This document shows, piece after piece, positions 33,599 through 42,089 of a DNA stretch of 64,000 nt (positions within the stretch are counted from its first letter, which is position 1; every line of letters begins with the position of its first letter). The notes under the pieces were generated by a model that saw nothing but the letters and a program-made list of their open reading frames with translations, did no database searches and was not told where the DNA came from. The position numbers and the translations under genes are program-made. The DNA is from an uncultured Lachnospiraceae bacterium (GTDB lineage: Bacteria > Bacillota > Clostridia > Lachnospirales > Lachnospiraceae). The DNA lies in the NCBI GenBank assembly GCA_900539175.1, contig UQAW01000008.1, forward strand, positions 17,369-81,368. The letters run 5' to 3'.

Positions 33599-34207
33599 GT
33601 GAGGGAGATTATTTTGGCATCGGCTTCTCCGAGAAGGAAGGAATTGTTGGAGCAGGTCGGGATTGACTGCAGAGTGGTTCCGAGTATGGTGGAGGAGAGG
33701 ATTACGACTTCGGTCCCGCAGGAGGTGGTGATGGAGTTGTCCAGGCAGAAGTGTGAGGAAGTGGCGGGACGGATAAAGGAAAGCGGTATTGTACTTGGTG
33801 CGGATACGATTGTAGCGGTTCATGGGAAAGTTTTGGGAAAGCCGGAAGATGAACAGGATGCGGTCAGGATGCTGCGGGAATTGCAGGGGAATACGCATCA
33901 GGTGTTTACAGGTGTGACGATCATCTGGAGAAGTGAGGAAGAGATTCTGTGTAAAGAGACATTTTTTGAAAAGACAGATGTAACCTTTTATCCGATGAAC
34001 GAGGAAGAAATTATCGGATATGTAAGGACCAAAGAACCGATGGATAAAGCAGGTGCTTACGGAATTCAGGGGCTTTCCGCTGTCTTTGTGGAAAAAATAT
34101 CAGGGGATTATAATAATGTGGTAGGATTGCCGGTCGCAGCAGTTTATCAGCGGTTGAAAGCAGCGGATGAAGGGTTCAGTCATCTGCATGGATCAGGCGA
34201 ATCATGA
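33599..34207 (+). CDS. maf: Maf-type nucleoside triphosphate pyrophosphatase
   Basis: Hydrolyses dTTP/UTP or modified nucleotides; linked to septum control and nucleotide-pool cleaning. Signature segments: IILASASPRRKELLEQVG at the N-terminus, IVLGADTIVAV with the catalytic Asp, GKPEDEQDA, and EPMDKAGAYGIQG. GTG 33599 with AGGTGAG upstream is chosen because Maf proteins normally start one or two residues before IILAS; GTG 33590 is possible. The C-terminal tail after QRL is longer than usual and polar. Confidence 0.92.
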   Translation: MREIILASASPRRKELLEQVGIDCRVVPSMVEERITTSVPQEVVMELSRQKCEEVAGRIKESGIVLGADTIVAVHGKVLGKPEDEQDAVRMLRELQGNTHQVFTGVTIIWRSEEEILCKETFFEKTDVTFYPMNEEEIIGYVRTKEPMDKAGAYGIQGLSAVFVEKISGDYNNVVGLPVAAVYQRLKAADEGFSHLHGSGES

Positions 34208-34403
34208 TCCGTCCATCCGCCTTTTGTGTCAGGATTGAGAGAAGATTTCATATATGTAATCTGTAAGGGTCTACTTTACGGCTTTTGCAAAATGTTAAAA
34301 AATTGCAAGAAATCCTATAAAAGTTGTATTTTCATTTTGACAGAAAATGTTATACTGAAAAAAACAAAAAAGAACGGATTTTTTGCAGAAAGGGTGAAGT
34401 ATT

Positions 34404-34634
34404 ATGATGACTATGAATGTCTTGATTCCGAGAAAAGAGGATGCGGAGGATTTTGTAAGAAAGGTGTCGAAGTTTCCGTACGATGTAAATCTGACCAGAG
34501 GGCATCTGGCAATTGACGCCAAGTCTATTGTGGGAGTGCTGGGACTGGGGATTGGCACAGTCTTAAGGGTAGAAGCTAATACGGATAATTTAGAATCAAT
34601 GAAAGATGCGTTGCAGAAATATATGGTTGCATAA
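34404..34634 (+). CDS. HPr-like protein lacking the phosphorylatable histidine
   Basis: A 76-residue protein with the HPr fold pattern: the Ser-46 region is intact (AIDAKSIVGVLGLGIG), but the N-terminal GIHARPAT loop that holds the PTS histidine is replaced by PRKEDAEDFV. It therefore cannot relay phosphate in the PTS in the normal way. Like Crh of Bacillus it may instead be a serine-phosphorylated cofactor of CcpA, or simply structural; this is inference. No other PTS gene is nearby. AAAGGGTGAAG precedes the ATG, and a strong palindromic terminator follows. Confidence 0.8.
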   Translation: MMTMNVLIPRKEDAEDFVRKVSKFPYDVNLTRGHLAIDAKSIVGVLGLGIGTVLRVEANTDNLESMKDALQKYMVA

Positions 34635-34642
34635 CCTTGGAG

Positions 34643-34708
34643 CCTGCAAAATATGAGAGGGCGCTGTTTTTCTATTTGTAAAAACAGCGCCCTCTTATGT
34701 TTTGCAGG
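34643..34708. terminator. strong palindromic terminator
   Basis: The arms 34643-34671 and 34680-34708 are complementary over 29 bp with two mismatches. The inner core is GAGGGCGCTGTTTTT with AAAAACAGCGCCCTC, giving A- and T-rich runs on both sides. It likely ends the HPr-like transcript and possibly works in both directions. Confidence 0.75.
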
Positions 34709-34730
34709 AATTCCTTATTGCCACTTTCTC

Positions 34731-34759
34731 TTGAAATTCCATGCATTTTGTTATATTAT
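34731..34759 (+). promoter_or_regulatory. promoter upstream of leader element C / pyrBI
   Basis: TTGAAA (34731-34736), a 17-bp spacer and TATTAT (34754-34759). Transcription from here would run through leader element C into pyrB. Confidence 0.5.
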
Positions 34760-34785
34760 GTAACACAGAGTAAATTACAATAAAT

Positions 34786-34958
34786 ATGATGCCAGAAAGG
34801 TCATGCTTGCATGAAAAAGCATGACCTTGGGGTCCGTAAAACATGAGAAAGTAGCCCGAATAGGGCGGATTTCGAATGTTTTCAGGATTGCGGGAGCATG
34901 AAATGCGGAGCAATCTGTGTATCATAGGGGGCAAAATATCTTTTGCCCCCTACATCAT
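34786..34958 (+). repeat. leader-element family, copy C (173 bp)
   Basis: The core is shared with copy B (AAAACATGAGAAAGTAGCCC onward). The 3' hairpin is GGGGGCAAAA/TTTTGCCCCC, whereas copy B has GGTCAAAA/TTTTGACC: paired substitutions on both sides. It ends 51 bases before the pyrB start, inside the probable pyrBI leader. Confidence 0.75.
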
Positions 34959-35008
34959 CAATATTAAGGAACTGAATAATGACAGTTATGATTAAGAGGA
35001 GGTAATTT

Positions 35009-35929
35009 ATGCGACACTTGATGAGCCCTCTGGACTTTTCCGTAGAAGAACTGGACCAGTTGATGAATCTTGCCAATGACATTGAAAAGAACCCGAAAAA
35101 GTATGCACATGCATGTGATGGAAAGAAGATTGCAACGTTGTTCTACGAACCCAGCACCAGAACCAGACTCAGTTTTGAGACTGCGATGATCAACCTTGGA
35201 GGTTCCGTAATCGGTTTTGCATCTGCGGATTCCAGTTCGGCATCAAAGGGAGAAAGCGTATCTGACACGATCCGCGTAATTAGTTGCTTTGCCGATATCT
35301 GTGCGATGCGTCATCCGAAAGAAGGCGCGCCTATGGTAGCGGCATCGAAATCCACGATTCCGGTAATCAATGCAGGAGACGGCGGACACCAGCATCCCAC
35401 ACAGACACTCACCGATCTGCTTACCATTCGTTCTCTGAAGAAGAGACTGGATCATTTGACGATTGGTCTTTGCGGTGACCTGAAGTTTGGCCGTACGGTA
35501 CATTCCCTGATCAGTGCGCTGGTACGATACACCGATGTAAAATTTGTCCTCATATCTCCGGAAGAGCTGCAGATTCCGGATTATATTAAGGAAGATGTCC
35601 TGAAGGCAAATCATGTGGAGTATAAAGAGGTAATCCGTCTGGAAGATGCACTTCCTGAGCTGGACATCCTGTATATGACCCGTGTACAGAAAGAACGTTT
35701 CTTCAATGAAGAGGATTATGTACGCATGAAAGACTTCTATATTCTGGATAAAACGAAGATGGAGCTTGCAAAAGAGGACATGTATGTCCTGCATCCGCTT
35801 CCGCGTGTCAATGAAATCTCAGTAGAGGTGGATAACGATCCCCGCGCTGCTTATTTTAAACAGGTGCAGTATGGAGTATATGCACGTATGGCACTGATTC
35901 TCACATTACTGGAGGTGGAAGTATGTTAA
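35009..35929 (+). CDS. pyrB: aspartate carbamoyltransferase, catalytic chain
   Basis: Condenses carbamoyl phosphate with aspartate, the first committed step of pyrimidine synthesis. Motifs: FYEPSTRTRLSFETA (carbamoyl phosphate binding), MRHPKEGA, GGHQHPTQTLTDLL and HPLPRVNEI. The 306 residues match the enteric-type catalytic chain that pairs with PyrI. It overlaps pyrI by seven bases. The leader contains element C, so a post-initiation control is possible; no PyrR-type attenuator was recognised. Confidence 0.97.
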   Translation: MRHLMSPLDFSVEELDQLMNLANDIEKNPKKYAHACDGKKIATLFYEPSTRTRLSFETAMINLGGSVIGFASADSSSASKGESVSDTIRVISCFADICAMRHPKEGAPMVAASKSTIPVINAGDGGHQHPTQTLTDLLTIRSLKKRLDHLTIGLCGDLKFGRTVHSLISALVRYTDVKFVLISPEELQIPDYIKEDVLKANHVEYKEVIRLEDALPELDILYMTRVQKERFFNEEDYVRMKDFYILDKTKMELAKEDMYVLHPLPRVNEISVEVDNDPRAAYFKQVQYGVYARMALILTLLEVEVC

Positions 35930-36360
35930 ATGTCGGAAGGATTGAAGAAGGATTTGTACTTGACCATATCAAAGCCGGCAAGGCTATGACAATCTATCAT
36001 GATCTGAAGTTAGATAAATTGGATTGTACCGTGGCAATCATTAAGAATGCACGCAGTGAAAAGCTTGGAAAAAAAGATATTATCAAAGTAGAGTGTCCGG
36101 TGGACATGCTGGATCTGGATATTCTGGGCTTTATCGATCATAATATCACGGTTAATGTAATTGAGCACGGTGAGATTACCCGCAAGAAAGAACTGTTTCT
36201 GCCGAAACAGGTGGTGAATGTGATTAAATGTAAGAACCCGCGCTGCATTACTTCCATTGAGCAGGAACTGGATCAGGTATTTCTTTTGGCGGATCCGGAA
36301 AAAGAGGTATATCGCTGTAAATATTGCGAGGAGAAATACAGAGGAAGCGGAAATAAATAA
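35923..36360 (+). CDS. pyrI: aspartate carbamoyltransferase, regulatory chain
   Basis: The allosteric zinc subunit that binds CTP/ATP and joins PyrB trimers. The N-terminal nucleotide-binding part includes IEEGFVLDHIKAGKAM; the C-terminal zinc site has four cysteines in CKNPRCIT and YRCKYCEEKY. The 145-residue length is standard. It is translationally coupled to pyrB. A pyrBI pair with a regulatory chain is usual in Clostridia but absent from Bacillus. Confidence 0.96.
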   Translation: MLNVGRIEEGFVLDHIKAGKAMTIYHDLKLDKLDCTVAIIKNARSEKLGKKDIIKVECPVDMLDLDILGFIDHNITVNVIEHGEITRKKELFLPKQVVNVIKCKNPRCITSIEQELDQVFLLADPEKEVYRCKYCEEKYRGSGNK

Positions 36361-36380
36361 AAGGAAATTGTCTGACACAG

Positions 36381-36440
36381 GGGCTGCTGCAGCTAAGGTG
36401 AGACTGCTGAAAAGTCTTATCCTTGCCGCAGCGGCCCTTT
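36381..36440 (+). terminator. probable terminator after pyrBI
   Basis: An imperfect stem of about 25 bp: GGGCTGCTGCAG with CGCAGCGGCCC, and an inner AGACT/AGTCT, followed by TTTT. Confidence 0.6.
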
Positions 36441-36481
36441 TGGATGAGCGGAGTCCCTTTTCTTATCGATTTTACATAGAG

Positions 36482-36510
36482 TTGACTTGCAGGGAGTGAA
36501 TTTGTATTGT
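36482..36510 (+). promoter_or_regulatory. folC promoter
   Basis: TTGACT (36482-36487), a 17-bp spacer and TATTGT (36505-36510). The leader-element fragment D begins ten bases downstream. Confidence 0.6.
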
Positions 36511-36519
36511 AAAATATTT

Positions 36520-36562
36520 GTGATACCAGGGGCAAGAAATGCGGAGCAATCTGTGTATCGTA
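36520..36562 (+). repeat. leader-element family, copy D (fragment)
   Basis: TGATACCAGGGGCAAGAAATG and then CGGAGCAATCTGTGTATCG: the 5' end joined directly to the conserved GCGGAGCAATC core, without the 3' hairpin. It sits between the predicted transcription start and folC (start 36593). Confidence 0.6.
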
Positions 36563-36592
36563 TTTGTAACATAGAAAAATTGAGGATGTCAA

Positions 36593-37891
36593 ATGATGAA
36601 TTATAAAGAAGCAAGGGAATATATAGAACAGCGTCCCCGTTATGGAGGGGAACTGGGGCTGGATGCGATTCGGATACTATTGGAGGAGCTGGATCATCCG
36701 GAACGAAGCTTATCATTTATCCATATTGCAGGTACGAACGGAAAAGGTTCTGTTCTTTCTCATATTTCTACGGTTCTGACTTATGGGGGATATCGTGTGG
36801 GACGATATCTGTCACCGACTCTTTATTCTTACCGGGAACGTTTTCAGGTGAATGGCAGTTATATCAGCAGAGAGGATTTTGTCCGGTTGGTGTGTGTGCT
36901 GAAAGAGGGCGTGGAGCGTATGGAAGCAAAAGGAATTCAGGCACCTACACCTTTCGAGTTGGAGACAGTCTTATGCTTCCTGTATTTCCGGGAGCAGCAG
37001 TGTGATTATGTGGTTCTGGAATGCGGACTTGGAGGGCTGCATGATGCGACAAATGTAATTCCCATGGAAAATAAAAAGTTGGCGGTGCTCACCTCGGTCA
37101 GCCTGGATCATACGGAATATCTGGGAGATACGTTGGAGAAGATTACGCTTCAGAAAGCAGGAATCATCGGTCCGGGAGTACCGATGGTATCCGCACCTCA
37201 GAAGGAGGAAGTGAAAAAAACACTGGAATCTTACTGCAAAAGTCATGGATTCCAGTGGAAAGCGGCGGATTTGTCAGAGGCAGAAGTGATAAGCGCAACC
37301 CTTGAGAAGCAGTGTTTCCGGTATGATGGACAGGAGTTTACGATTCAGCTTGCAGGGACTGCCCAGATTGAAAATGCAGTAACCGCTTACGAAGCATTGC
37401 AGATGTTGATAAAACATGGTCTCGACCTTGAAACTTCCCAAATTGTGGAGGGGATGAAGAAAACACAGTGGAACGGACGTTTTACAAAGATTTCGGAGCA
37501 TCCGATCATGATTGTGGACGGCGCGCACAATCCGGATGCAGCGATGAAATTAAGAAGTTCCATCGAACAGTATTTTGCAGGAAGGCGTCTGATTTACATC
37601 AATGGGATGTTTTCCGACAAGGATTATGAAACGGTAGCGAGAATCACTGCGCCTCTTGCAGAGCAGATTTTTACCATAGCTGCACCGGATAATGATCGTG
37701 CGCTGCCGCCGGAACGGCTGGCAGATACCATACGGCAGTATAATGCCCATGTGACACCATGCGCAACCATACGGGAAGCCGTGTGTGCAGCGAAGCAGGC
37801 TGCGGGAGATGACGGAGTCATCCTTACGTTTGGCTCTCTGTCCTTTATCGGAGAGTTGACGGCGATTGCTGCGGAGGAAGAGTCCGCTTGA
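36593..37891 (+). CDS. folC: folylpolyglutamate synthase / dihydrofolate synthase
   Basis: A Mur-ligase-like enzyme that adds glutamate to dihydropteroate and to folates. The ATP loop is AGTNGKGSVLSHIS; other motifs are ECGLGGLHDATNV with the metal residues, SLDHTEYLGDTLEKI and VDGAHNPDAA at the C-terminal domain. Its 432 residues are normal. ATG 36593 or 36596 can serve; GAGGATG lies upstream. It is preceded by promoter and leader-element fragment D, and followed by pheA after about 115 bases without a clear terminator. Confidence 0.95.
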   Translation: MMNYKEAREYIEQRPRYGGELGLDAIRILLEELDHPERSLSFIHIAGTNGKGSVLSHISTVLTYGGYRVGRYLSPTLYSYRERFQVNGSYISREDFVRLVCVLKEGVERMEAKGIQAPTPFELETVLCFLYFREQQCDYVVLECGLGGLHDATNVIPMENKKLAVLTSVSLDHTEYLGDTLEKITLQKAGIIGPGVPMVSAPQKEEVKKTLESYCKSHGFQWKAADLSEAEVISATLEKQCFRYDGQEFTIQLAGTAQIENAVTAYEALQMLIKHGLDLETSQIVEGMKKTQWNGRFTKISEHPIMIVDGAHNPDAAMKLRSSIEQYFAGRRLIYINGMFSDKDYETVARITAPLAEQIFTIAAPDNDRALPPERLADTIRQYNAHVTPCATIREAVCAAKQAAGDDGVILTFGSLSFIGELTAIAAEEESA

Positions 37892-38006
37892 AAACCGGGT
37901 GCCGATGAAGTACAATAACTGTAAACGTACTGAAAAGTTACAAGAAAAGTCCGGTATCGGCAGAGGACAGAACCGTATCGATGATACTGGAATGGAGGAA
38001 CTATAG

Positions 38007-39137
38007 ATGCTAGATTTAGGAAAGATAAGAAATGAAATTGATATTACGGACAGCCAGATTCTGGAATTGTTTGAACGGCGGATGGCGCTGACGGAGGAGG
38101 TAGCGCAGTTTAAAATCGAGACTGGTAAACCGGTGTTTGATCAACAGCGTGAGATTACAAAATTGCAGAAACTGGGGGATGCTGCCTCCTGTGAATTTAA
38201 TTCCCGGGGAATACAGGAGATTTTCCGGCAGATCATGTCCATCAGCCGGAAGCGGCAGTATCAGCTTCTGACAGAAAATCATGTGGAGCAGGCAGCGGAT
38301 TATGTCCAGGTAGATAAGCTTCCAACCAAAGGGGCGAAGGTCATCTTCCAGGGCGTGGAAGGCGCTTACAGTTTTGAAGCAATGAAAACCTTCTTTGGAG
38401 AAGAAATTGAGAGCTCCCATGTGGATACCTGGAAAGAGGCCATGGAACTGGTAGCTGACGGGAAGGCAGATTACGCGGTTCTTCCGATTGAAAATTCTAC
38501 AGCCGGAATTGTGCAGGATATCTACGATCTTCTGGTGGAATATTCCAATTATATTGTCGGAGAACAGATTATCCGAATCGAACATAATCTGATGGGGGTA
38601 AAGGGAGCCGGATTGTCAGATATCCGTACCGTATATTCCCATCCCCAGGGACTGGCTCAGTGTAAAAAGTTTCTGGAACAATATCCACAGTGGAATCAGG
38701 AAAAAGTGCTGAATACAGCAATTGCTGCAAAGAAGGTTGCCGAGGAAGGCAAGAAGAGTCAGGCTGCCATTGCCAGCAGAATGGCGGCAAAACATTTTGG
38801 ATTGGAAATCTTAAAAGACGGGGGAATGTCCACAGAGTGTAATTCTACCCGGTTTATCGTGATCTCTAACCAGAAACGGTTTGCGAAAGATGCGGGGAAG
38901 ATCAGTGTTTACTTTGAATTGCCCCATGAAAGCGGTTCCCTGTATAATATGTTGTCTCATTTTATTTATAACGATCTGAATATGACGAAGATCGAGTCCC
39001 GTCCGATCGTGGGACGGAATTGGGAATACCGGTTTTTTATAGATTTTGAAGGGAATTTATCAGAGCCGGCTGTTAAGAATGCACTCCGCGGCATTGATGC
39101 GGAGGCCAGTTATTTAAGAATCCTGGGCAACTATTAA
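38007..39137 (+). CDS. pheA: bifunctional chorismate mutase / prephenate dehydratase
   Basis: Converts chorismate to phenylpyruvate for phenylalanine synthesis. The N-terminal AroQ mutase helix bundle (residues 1-90: LGKIRNEIDITDSQILELF) is followed by a dehydratase domain (from VIFQGVEGAYSFEAM, with the catalytic NSTRFIVI) and a C-terminal ACT domain (KISVYFELPHESGSLY; the phenylalanine-binding ESRPI is present). The P-protein length of 376 is normal. GGAGGA lies before ATG 38007. No T-box leader was recognised in the upstream gap. Confidence 0.95.
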   Translation: MLDLGKIRNEIDITDSQILELFERRMALTEEVAQFKIETGKPVFDQQREITKLQKLGDAASCEFNSRGIQEIFRQIMSISRKRQYQLLTENHVEQAADYVQVDKLPTKGAKVIFQGVEGAYSFEAMKTFFGEEIESSHVDTWKEAMELVADGKADYAVLPIENSTAGIVQDIYDLLVEYSNYIVGEQIIRIEHNLMGVKGAGLSDIRTVYSHPQGLAQCKKFLEQYPQWNQEKVLNTAIAAKKVAEEGKKSQAAIASRMAAKHFGLEILKDGGMSTECNSTRFIVISNQKRFAKDAGKISVYFELPHESGSLYNMLSHFIYNDLNMTKIESRPIVGRNWEYRFFIDFEGNLSEPAVKNALRGIDAEASYLRILGNY

Positions 39138-39196
39138 GCATGTATTTTCAAAGTTACCATAGGCTGTCGGAAATAGTACAGAAAGAAGGATGAGTG

Positions 39197-40489
39197 ATGA
39201 CCAGAATAGAAGAATGTATTTTATACAGAGATTTTGAACAAGAGGAAGTGCTGAATGATGTCACAACCATGATCGATGACTGGCATGCAGGGACTTTGGA
39301 TGAAAGCGATAAGGGAAGATTTTATCGCTGCCTGAATCAACTGGTGGAGATGGCAAATGCGTATGGGTTCTGGGGAAACCTGTGGCATGCGTATCTGACC
39401 TTTTTGCTGGTAAATAAAGAAAATGCGTTTTCTACATCCTGTGAAATTGTAGGAAAGGTGGAGGGCAGCATCAATCAGATGGCGCGGCACGATTTTGTGA
39501 GGTTCAAGGAATTATTTGATTTTGATATCCGTGTCTTTGATGAGGCATTTGGCTCCAAAGATTGTGAGATTATCTGTGCTTATCAGAATACGGATATGTC
39601 GAAGAAATTATTTAACCGCAGAGTCTGTGACAGGATTATGGAACTGAGCGGAAAACTTTCTACGGCAGGGGATGTGGAAGAATTTATGGAACTGATGATT
39701 CAGTTCTATCAGGATTTCGGTGTGGGGAAGCTGGGACTTCACAAGGCATTCCGCATTGACCATGTGGGGGAACAGGTGGAGATCATTCCCATTACCAATA
39801 TTGCCCATGTACATCTGGATGACCTTGTGGGATATGAGATCGCCAAGAAAAAACTGATTGAAAATACGGAAGCCTTTGTACAGGGCAGAAAAGCGAACAA
39901 CTGTCTGCTGTTTGGGGATGCAGGAACAGGGAAATCTTCCAGTATTAAAGGAATTCTGAATGAATATTATGATCAGGGACTGCGTATTATTGAAGTTTAT
40001 AAGCATCAGTTCCAGGATCTGAATTCCCTGATCGCCCAGATTAAAAACCGGAATTATAAATTTATCATTTATATGGATGATTTATCCTTCGAAGAATTTG
40101 AAATTGAGTATAAGTACCTGAAGGCGGTGATCGAGGGCGGTCTGGAACGAAAGCCTGAGAATATTCTGATATACGCAACTTCCAACAGAAGACATCTGAT
40201 TAAAGAAACTTCTGATGATAAGGGTGATATCCGCCAGGATATGCACACCTCCGATACTGTGCAGGAGAAACTTTCTCTGGTTTACCGCTTTGGTGTTACG
40301 ATCTACTTTGGTGCACCGGATAAGAAGGAATTTCAGAAAATCGTCAGGACATTGGCAGAACGGTATGGTATTTGTATGCCGGAGGAGGAACTTCTTCTGG
40401 AAGCAAATAAATGGGAACTGCAGCACGGCGGACTGTCAGGACGCACCGCCCAGCAGTTTATCGATTATCTGTCAGGGCGAAAAGAATAG
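39197..40489 (+). CDS. DUF815 family AAA-type ATPase
   Basis: A 430-residue protein with a helical N-terminal half of unknown role (1-215) and a C-terminal AAA-like domain: Walker A GDAGTGKSSS, Walker B FIIYMDDLSFEEFE, and a sensor-like ATSNRRHLI. This matches the DUF815 ATPases, whose function is not established. AAGGA lies six bases before ATG 39197. The next gene (exopolyphosphatase) follows after about 50 bases, so it probably belongs to the same transcript as ppx and ppk; a link with polyphosphate metabolism is inference. Confidence 0.85.
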   Translation: MTRIEECILYRDFEQEEVLNDVTTMIDDWHAGTLDESDKGRFYRCLNQLVEMANAYGFWGNLWHAYLTFLLVNKENAFSTSCEIVGKVEGSINQMARHDFVRFKELFDFDIRVFDEAFGSKDCEIICAYQNTDMSKKLFNRRVCDRIMELSGKLSTAGDVEEFMELMIQFYQDFGVGKLGLHKAFRIDHVGEQVEIIPITNIAHVHLDDLVGYEIAKKKLIENTEAFVQGRKANNCLLFGDAGTGKSSSIKGILNEYYDQGLRIIEVYKHQFQDLNSLIAQIKNRNYKFIIYMDDLSFEEFEIEYKYLKAVIEGGLERKPENILIYATSNRRHLIKETSDDKGDIRQDMHTSDTVQEKLSLVYRFGVTIYFGAPDKKEFQKIVRTLAERYGICMPEEELLLEANKWELQHGGLSGRTAQQFIDYLSGRKE

Positions 40490-40536
40490 GGCAGGAAAGC
40501 AGTGTCACAGGAAGGAAGAAAAGTGAGGTGAGGGTT

Positions 40537-42078
40537 ATGCAGATCACTACATTTGCAGCGATTCATGTTGGGACGTATGAAGTAAGTCTGGAAATTTTTG
40601 AGATTACCAGAAAGAATGGAATCAAAAGCCTGGATGTTGTCAGGCATCGAATGGAACTTGGCAAGGATGCATATACTTACGGGAAAATCGGTGCCCAGAT
40701 GGAGGAAGAGCTTTGCCGTGTACTGAAGGACTTCGTGCGGATTATGGAAGGGTATCAGGTGGATGCTTACCGTGCCGTGGCAACCAGCTCGCTGAGGGAG
40801 GCGAATAACAGCCTGTTTGTGTTGGGGAAAATCAAGCAGTCTTCAGGATTGAAGGTGGAGATTCTGAGTAATTCCGAACAGAGATTTCTGGGTTATAAGG
40901 CGATTGCTTCTATGGAGACATCGTTTAACAAGATGATTGAGAAGGGAACGGCAATCATAGACCTGGACGGCGGAAGTGTACAGATCTCTCTGTTTGATAA
41001 AGATGCACTGGTTACGACACAAAATATCCGGATGGGGCATCTTCGGATCAGAGAACGTCTGGCGGGTGTGGTCAATGAGACGACACACTATGAGAATCTG
41101 GTAGAGGAATTGATACAAAATGAAATCGTAAGCTTTAAGAAGATGTACTTAAAAGACCGTAAGATTGAGAATGTCATGTTGATTGGAGATTTTTTCACCG
41201 ATTCGATCTTCCGTACTGCAAAAGAAAAAGATTCCCGTACGATTACCCGGGAATCCTTCCAGAAGTGGTATCAGAATATTATCGGACAGTCCACCATTGA
41301 GTTGGCTGTCAAGATGGGGGTTCCGGAAGAATATGCTTCCCTTCTGCGTCCGTCAGCCATCATTTTCCGCAGGCTGATTGAAGAGATGGATGCCAGACTT
41401 TTATGGACACCGGGAACACATCTTTCCAACGGATTGGCATATGAGTTTGCGGAGCGGAAAAAGCTGATTAAGATGGGACACAATTTTGAAAATGATATTA
41501 TCATGGCGGCAAAGAATATCGGAAAGCGTTATGCGGTGAACCGTTCCCATATCCAGAATACGGAGATGGTTGCCCTGGCGGTTTTTGATGCGATGAAAAA
41601 AGTGACCGGATATAAGGCACGAGAACGATTGCTTCTTCGGATTGCAGTGATGCTCCATGATGTGGGGAAGTATATCAGCCTTAATAATGTGGCAGAATCT
41701 TCGTATAATATCATTATGTCTAATGAGATTATCGGTCTGTCCCACAGTGAGCGTGAGATGATTGCACTGGTGACAAAGTATAACACAACTGTTCTGCCGC
41801 CTTATGAGATTTTTGCACAGAACAGCAGTCTGGGCAGGGAGGAATATCTGACCATCGCAGGATTTACCGCAATTGTGCGGCTTGCCAACGCTCTGGACCG
41901 CAGCCATATGCAGAAAATACAGTCTGTGCGGGCAACTTTGAAGGAGCAGGAACTGATTTTAAATCTTACCGTGAACCGTGACTTCACATTGGAGGAAGGA
42001 CTTGCAAGAGAAAAGGCAGATTTCTTCTGTGAGGTATTTAGTATCATGCCGATACTTCACTTGAAAAGACAGATGTAG
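40537..42078 (+). CDS. ppx: exopolyphosphatase (Ppx/GppA family) with C-terminal HD domain
   Basis: An N-terminal actin-like Ppx/GppA fold (AIHVGTYEVSLEIFE, ATSSLREANN, AIIDLDGGSVQISLF with phosphate-binding Gly-Gly-Ser) and a C-terminal HD region (AVMLHDVGKYISLNN, SHSEREMIALV). The family releases phosphate from polyphosphate or pppGpp. ATG 40537 has GAGGTGAGGG upstream and is preferred to the longer frame that overlaps the ATPase gene. It lies 11 bases before ppk, so one operon makes and degrades polyphosphate. Confidence 0.88.
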   Translation: MQITTFAAIHVGTYEVSLEIFEITRKNGIKSLDVVRHRMELGKDAYTYGKIGAQMEEELCRVLKDFVRIMEGYQVDAYRAVATSSLREANNSLFVLGKIKQSSGLKVEILSNSEQRFLGYKAIASMETSFNKMIEKGTAIIDLDGGSVQISLFDKDALVTTQNIRMGHLRIRERLAGVVNETTHYENLVEELIQNEIVSFKKMYLKDRKIENVMLIGDFFTDSIFRTAKEKDSRTITRESFQKWYQNIIGQSTIELAVKMGVPEEYASLLRPSAIIFRRLIEEMDARLLWTPGTHLSNGLAYEFAERKKLIKMGHNFENDIIMAAKNIGKRYAVNRSHIQNTEMVALAVFDAMKKVTGYKARERLLLRIAVMLHDVGKYISLNNVAESSYNIIMSNEIIGLSHSEREMIALVTKYNTTVLPPYEIFAQNSSLGREEYLTIAGFTAIVRLANALDRSHMQKIQSVRATLKEQELILNLTVNRDFTLEEGLAREKADFFCEVFSIMPILHLKRQM

Positions 42079-42089
42079 GAGGAGATAAG

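Noticed and set aside
37892..38006. T-box leader before pheA
   Set aside because: The gap of about 115 bases is too short for a T-box and the conserved T-box sequence is not present.
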